This document shows positions 62,353 to 64,000 of a stretch of DNA of 64,000 nucleotides, piece by piece. The stretch is from Clostridia bacterium (GTDB lineage: Bacteria; Bacillota; Clostridia; Christensenellales; CAG-138). The notes under the pieces were generated by a model. The model saw nothing but the letters and a program-made list of their open reading frames with translations, was not told the origin of the DNA and did not search any database. Location: contig QKAN01000158.1 of assembly GCA_003246365.1 (NCBI GenBank), positions 1 through 64,000 on the forward strand. Reading direction: 5' to 3'. The translations under genes were made by a program, and so were the position numbers. Every line of letters starts with the position of its first letter. Position 1 is the first letter of the stretch.

Positions 62353-62457
62353 CGCGTTACAAGAGCGATACTACGGAATGATATTGGATGTGCAGCCAAA
62401 TAGAAACAGCGTAATATATTTAATTAGTAGCCACATCGAGCGTAGGATGAAACATAA

Positions 62458-62490
62458 AAAACCGCCTCGGAATAGTTCCGCGGCGGTTTG
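62458..62490 (-). terminator. Terminator of the LCP gene
   Basis: AAACCGCC and GGCGGTTT arms with an inner CGGAA/TTCCG pairing; on the minus strand it is followed by a T-rich run. It lies 14 bp beyond the stop. Confidence 0.85.
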
Positions 62491-62503
62491 AATCAGTGGT
62501 GTA

Positions 62504-63655
62504 TTAGCCTTCTGGCGTCGGGGTGGGTTCCTCGGTGGGCTCGGGCGTTGGCGTGAGTTCTGCGCCATAAAGCGCAATCTGCAGGTTAGCAGCCGCCTTT
62601 TTAAGGTTGAACTCCAGCTGGTCGGTCTTGGTGCCGGTTTCGTCGTCTACATAGTAGTTATACGACCCTGCTTCCGGAACGGTGATGCTGCTGTCGAACG
62701 AAATATCCGTCGTGAGCAACAGCTTCGCAAGAGCGGTCATTGTAGAGAGTTCCATGTTGGTTTCAACATAGTTTGCAGCAAAGCTGATTAACGCAAGCAC
62801 ACTCTGTTCGTTCATCTGCGACGTGACTTTATCGAAAACGAGCTGGATAATCTCCTGCTGGCGATTGACACGGTCAAAATCGTTGCCGTCTCCGCCGTCT
62901 ACACCGGTGTGGCGGTTACGCGCGTAGATGAGGCACTGCGCGCCGTCCAGATGCGTGACGCCAGGATCGGTTTTGATGGTGGTCGCGTTTTTCACGATAT
63001 CGGGTTCAAGTTCGTGATCGCCCGTAATACGGTCGTTGATGAAGTTGATTTCCGCTTGGTCGAGATCTACGTCAAGCCCGCCAATCTTGTCGATCAGCGC
63101 GGCAAAACCGTCAAATCCGATCGCGACATATTGCTGAATATCGAGTCCGAAGTTTTCGTTGAGTGTTGCAATTAACTCGCCGGGGCCGCCGCCGCCGTAG
63201 CCGCCGCGGTATGCGCCGTTGAGCTTGTTATAAAACGTAAAACGACCGCTGGAACCGATTCTGTGTACGCGCGAATCGCGCATGAAGGAAACGAGCGTAA
63301 TTTCGCCGTCTGCTTTGTTGAGCGAAACGAGCATCATGGAATCGGAACGCCCTTCGGAACTCTCCAACTCATCGTTGCTGCGCGAGTCGGTACCGATCAG
63401 AAGAATGTTGATGACGTTTTCATCGTTGGACTCTTCTTCCCATATGGGCATCGGCGTCGGGGAAGGTGTCGGATCTTCGGAGAGAACCGTGAACACTTCT
63501 GGCTCTTCCGTAACCGTGACTTCCAGATCCTGCGGCTTTTCTACGGTTTCAACTGCTTTTGAACGCATGCTGGTGAGCACATATGTCCCTACGCCTGCGA
63601 TAGCAAGCACGATGACCAGCAATACGATCAGTATGATCTTCATGACCTTTGACAT
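62504..63655 (-). CDS. LytR-CpsA-Psr (LCP) family protein
   Basis: A 383-residue type II membrane protein: TM (about 7-28), a Pro/Glu-rich linker (TPSPTPMPIWEE) and the LCP domain (about 78-300) with INILLIGTDSR, SDSMMLVSLNKADGEITLVSFMRDSRV, FYNKLNGAYRGGYGGGG, FDGFAALIDKIGG and RNRHTGVDGGDGNDFDRVNRQQEII. LCP enzymes transfer lipid-linked polymers, such as teichoic acids or capsule, to peptidoglycan. The C-terminal tail is Thr/Pro/Glu repeats. TGAGGTAATTT precedes the ATG. It marks a Gram-positive envelope. Confidence 0.93.
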   Translation of the reverse strand: MSKVMKIILIVLLVIVLAIAGVGTYVLTSMRSKAVETVEKPQDLEVTVTEEPEVFTVLSEDPTPSPTPMPIWEEESNDENVINILLIGTDSRSNDELESSEGRSDSMMLVSLNKADGEITLVSFMRDSRVHRIGSSGRFTFYNKLNGAYRGGYGGGGPGELIATLNENFGLDIQQYVAIGFDGFAALIDKIGGLDVDLDQAEINFINDRITGDHELEPDIVKNATTIKTDPGVTHLDGAQCLIYARNRHTGVDGGDGNDFDRVNRQQEIIQLVFDKVTSQMNEQSVLALISFAANYVETNMELSTMTALAKLLLTTDISFDSSITVPEAGSYNYYVDDETGTKTDQLEFNLKKAAANLQIALYGAELTPTPEPTEEPTPTPEG

Positions 63656-63707
63656 AAATTACCTCATTAATATGGAATAAACAAAGCTTACAAAACGCAA
63701 TCATGAT

Positions 63708-63735
63708 ATCATACAGATTTCTTGGATTCAATCAA
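63708..63735 (-). promoter_or_regulatory. Sigma-A promoter of the LCP gene
   Basis: On the minus strand, TTGATT (63730-63735), 16 bp, TATGAT (63708-63713), 52 bp upstream of the start codon. Confidence 0.65.
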
Positions 63736-63813
63736 AACGGCAAAACTCACAACTTGTTTACAACTTTATGGCCCCTAAAACAGGACATATTTTGGCATAT
63801 GCAGAACACTCAA

Positions 63814-63845
63814 CAAAAAATCCGCTCCAGTAAAGGAGCGGATCA
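63814..63845 (-). terminator. Terminator of the M3 peptidase gene
   Basis: ATCCGCTCC / GGAGCGGAT with a 4-6-nt loop; read on the minus strand it ends in six T. Confidence 0.85.
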
Positions 63846-63862
63846 ATCACACAACAGAGAGT

Positions 63863-64000
63863 TTAAAGCTTCAACTCTGAAATGACGTGACCGACAGCTT
63901 TTTCAACGCTGCCCGGTTCAAAGGGAATATCCAGACCGGCCAGTTGCAGCAACTCAAAATATCCTTTGCTGCCGCCCGCACGGCACAGATTGAGATATGA
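63863..64000 (-). CDS. M3-family oligoendopeptidase, C-terminal end (partial)
   Basis: The last 45 codons of a minus-strand gene that runs off the window. SYLNLCRAGGSKGYFELLQL followed by AGLDIPFEPGSVEKAVGHVI is the typical end of PepF-like M3 oligoendopeptidases (LGGSKSxxELLxxAGL...PF), zinc peptidases that cut cytosolic oligopeptides. The HEXXH active site would lie beyond the edge. A terminator follows the TAA at 63863-63865. Confidence 0.8.
   Translation of the reverse strand, partial: SYLNLCRAGGSKGYFELLQLAGLDIPFEPGSVEKAVGHVISELKL

Noticed and set aside
1-64000. tRNA, rRNA, integrase or transposase genes
   Set aside because: None was recognised on either strand; the island-like regions are judged by composition and gene content only.

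Overview
The window looks like chromosome of a Gram-positive, probably anaerobic member of the Clostridia (Bacillota). I infer this from strong GGAGG-type ribosome binding sites, frequent GTG and TTG starts, sigma-A-type promoters, an LCP cell-wall protein, an NlpC/P60 hydrolase with SH-free peptidoglycan-binding repeats, a Staphylococcus-type class I aldolase, an Acr3 arsenite pump and an ORP/MinD-type Fe-S operon. No rRNA, tRNA, transposase, prophage or CRISPR array is visible. The species cannot be named from the sequence alone.

Layout. 1-640: an AT-rich stretch with decayed ORF remnants. 643-3656: a minus-strand operon of a Met-rich exported protein, two SHOCT-tail membrane proteins and a two-component system. 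3867-5637: housekeeping genes (YjjG, PpnP, a DHFR-like reductase). 5745-7374: an AT-rich two-gene module, a ParA-like ATPase plus a HEPN RNase-like protein, with its own promoter and operator; this is the best candidate for an undescribed conflict or defence system. 7439-10104: DUF1003, YjbQ, TIGR04076, DUF6440 and CorA. 10324-12936: two diguanylate cyclases. 13019-17553: a two-component system placed between two divergently oriented, paralogous phosphodiester-glycosidase-like exported proteins; all three promoters carry matching 11-bp-phased TTCTCAT repeats. 18139-20679: a five-PAS HD-GYP protein. 21095-27106: a 2003-residue surface protein with eight tandem InlB/Listeria-Bacteroides-type repeats. 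27863-30960: an arsenic operon (ArsR, Acr3, CoA-disulfide reductase-rhodanese). 31094-34747: aldolase, MntH and a DUF362 ferredoxin. 35114-38030: an ORP-type operon (DUF134 regulator, two NifX-like proteins, two ferredoxin-containing MinD ATPases) with twin operators. 38308-44180: CheR, a hybrid kinase and a REC-PAS-GGDEF-HD-GYP protein. 44282-51579: a sugar-utilisation locus (AraC, GH31, an (alpha/alpha)6 glycosidase, a GPH symporter, a PIG-L deacetylase). 51785-57360: a Rieske oxygenase, a Cys-rich protein of unknown role, an SDR, a GNAT and an amidohydrolase. 57639-64000: a sirtuin, MreB, an NlpC/P60 hydrolase, an LCP protein and the C-terminal end of an M3 oligoendopeptidase.

How the parts work together. 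Two themes dominate. The first is cell-surface management: three two-component or hybrid kinases, the paired glycosidase-like proteins, the giant adhesin-like protein, MreB, NlpC/P60 and LCP. The second is cyclic-di-GMP signalling: three GGDEF domains and two HD-GYP domains, with PAS, GAF or REC inputs. Metal and metalloid handling is also well represented by CorA, MntH, Acr3, the ORP operon and the possibly copper-linked Met-rich sensor locus.
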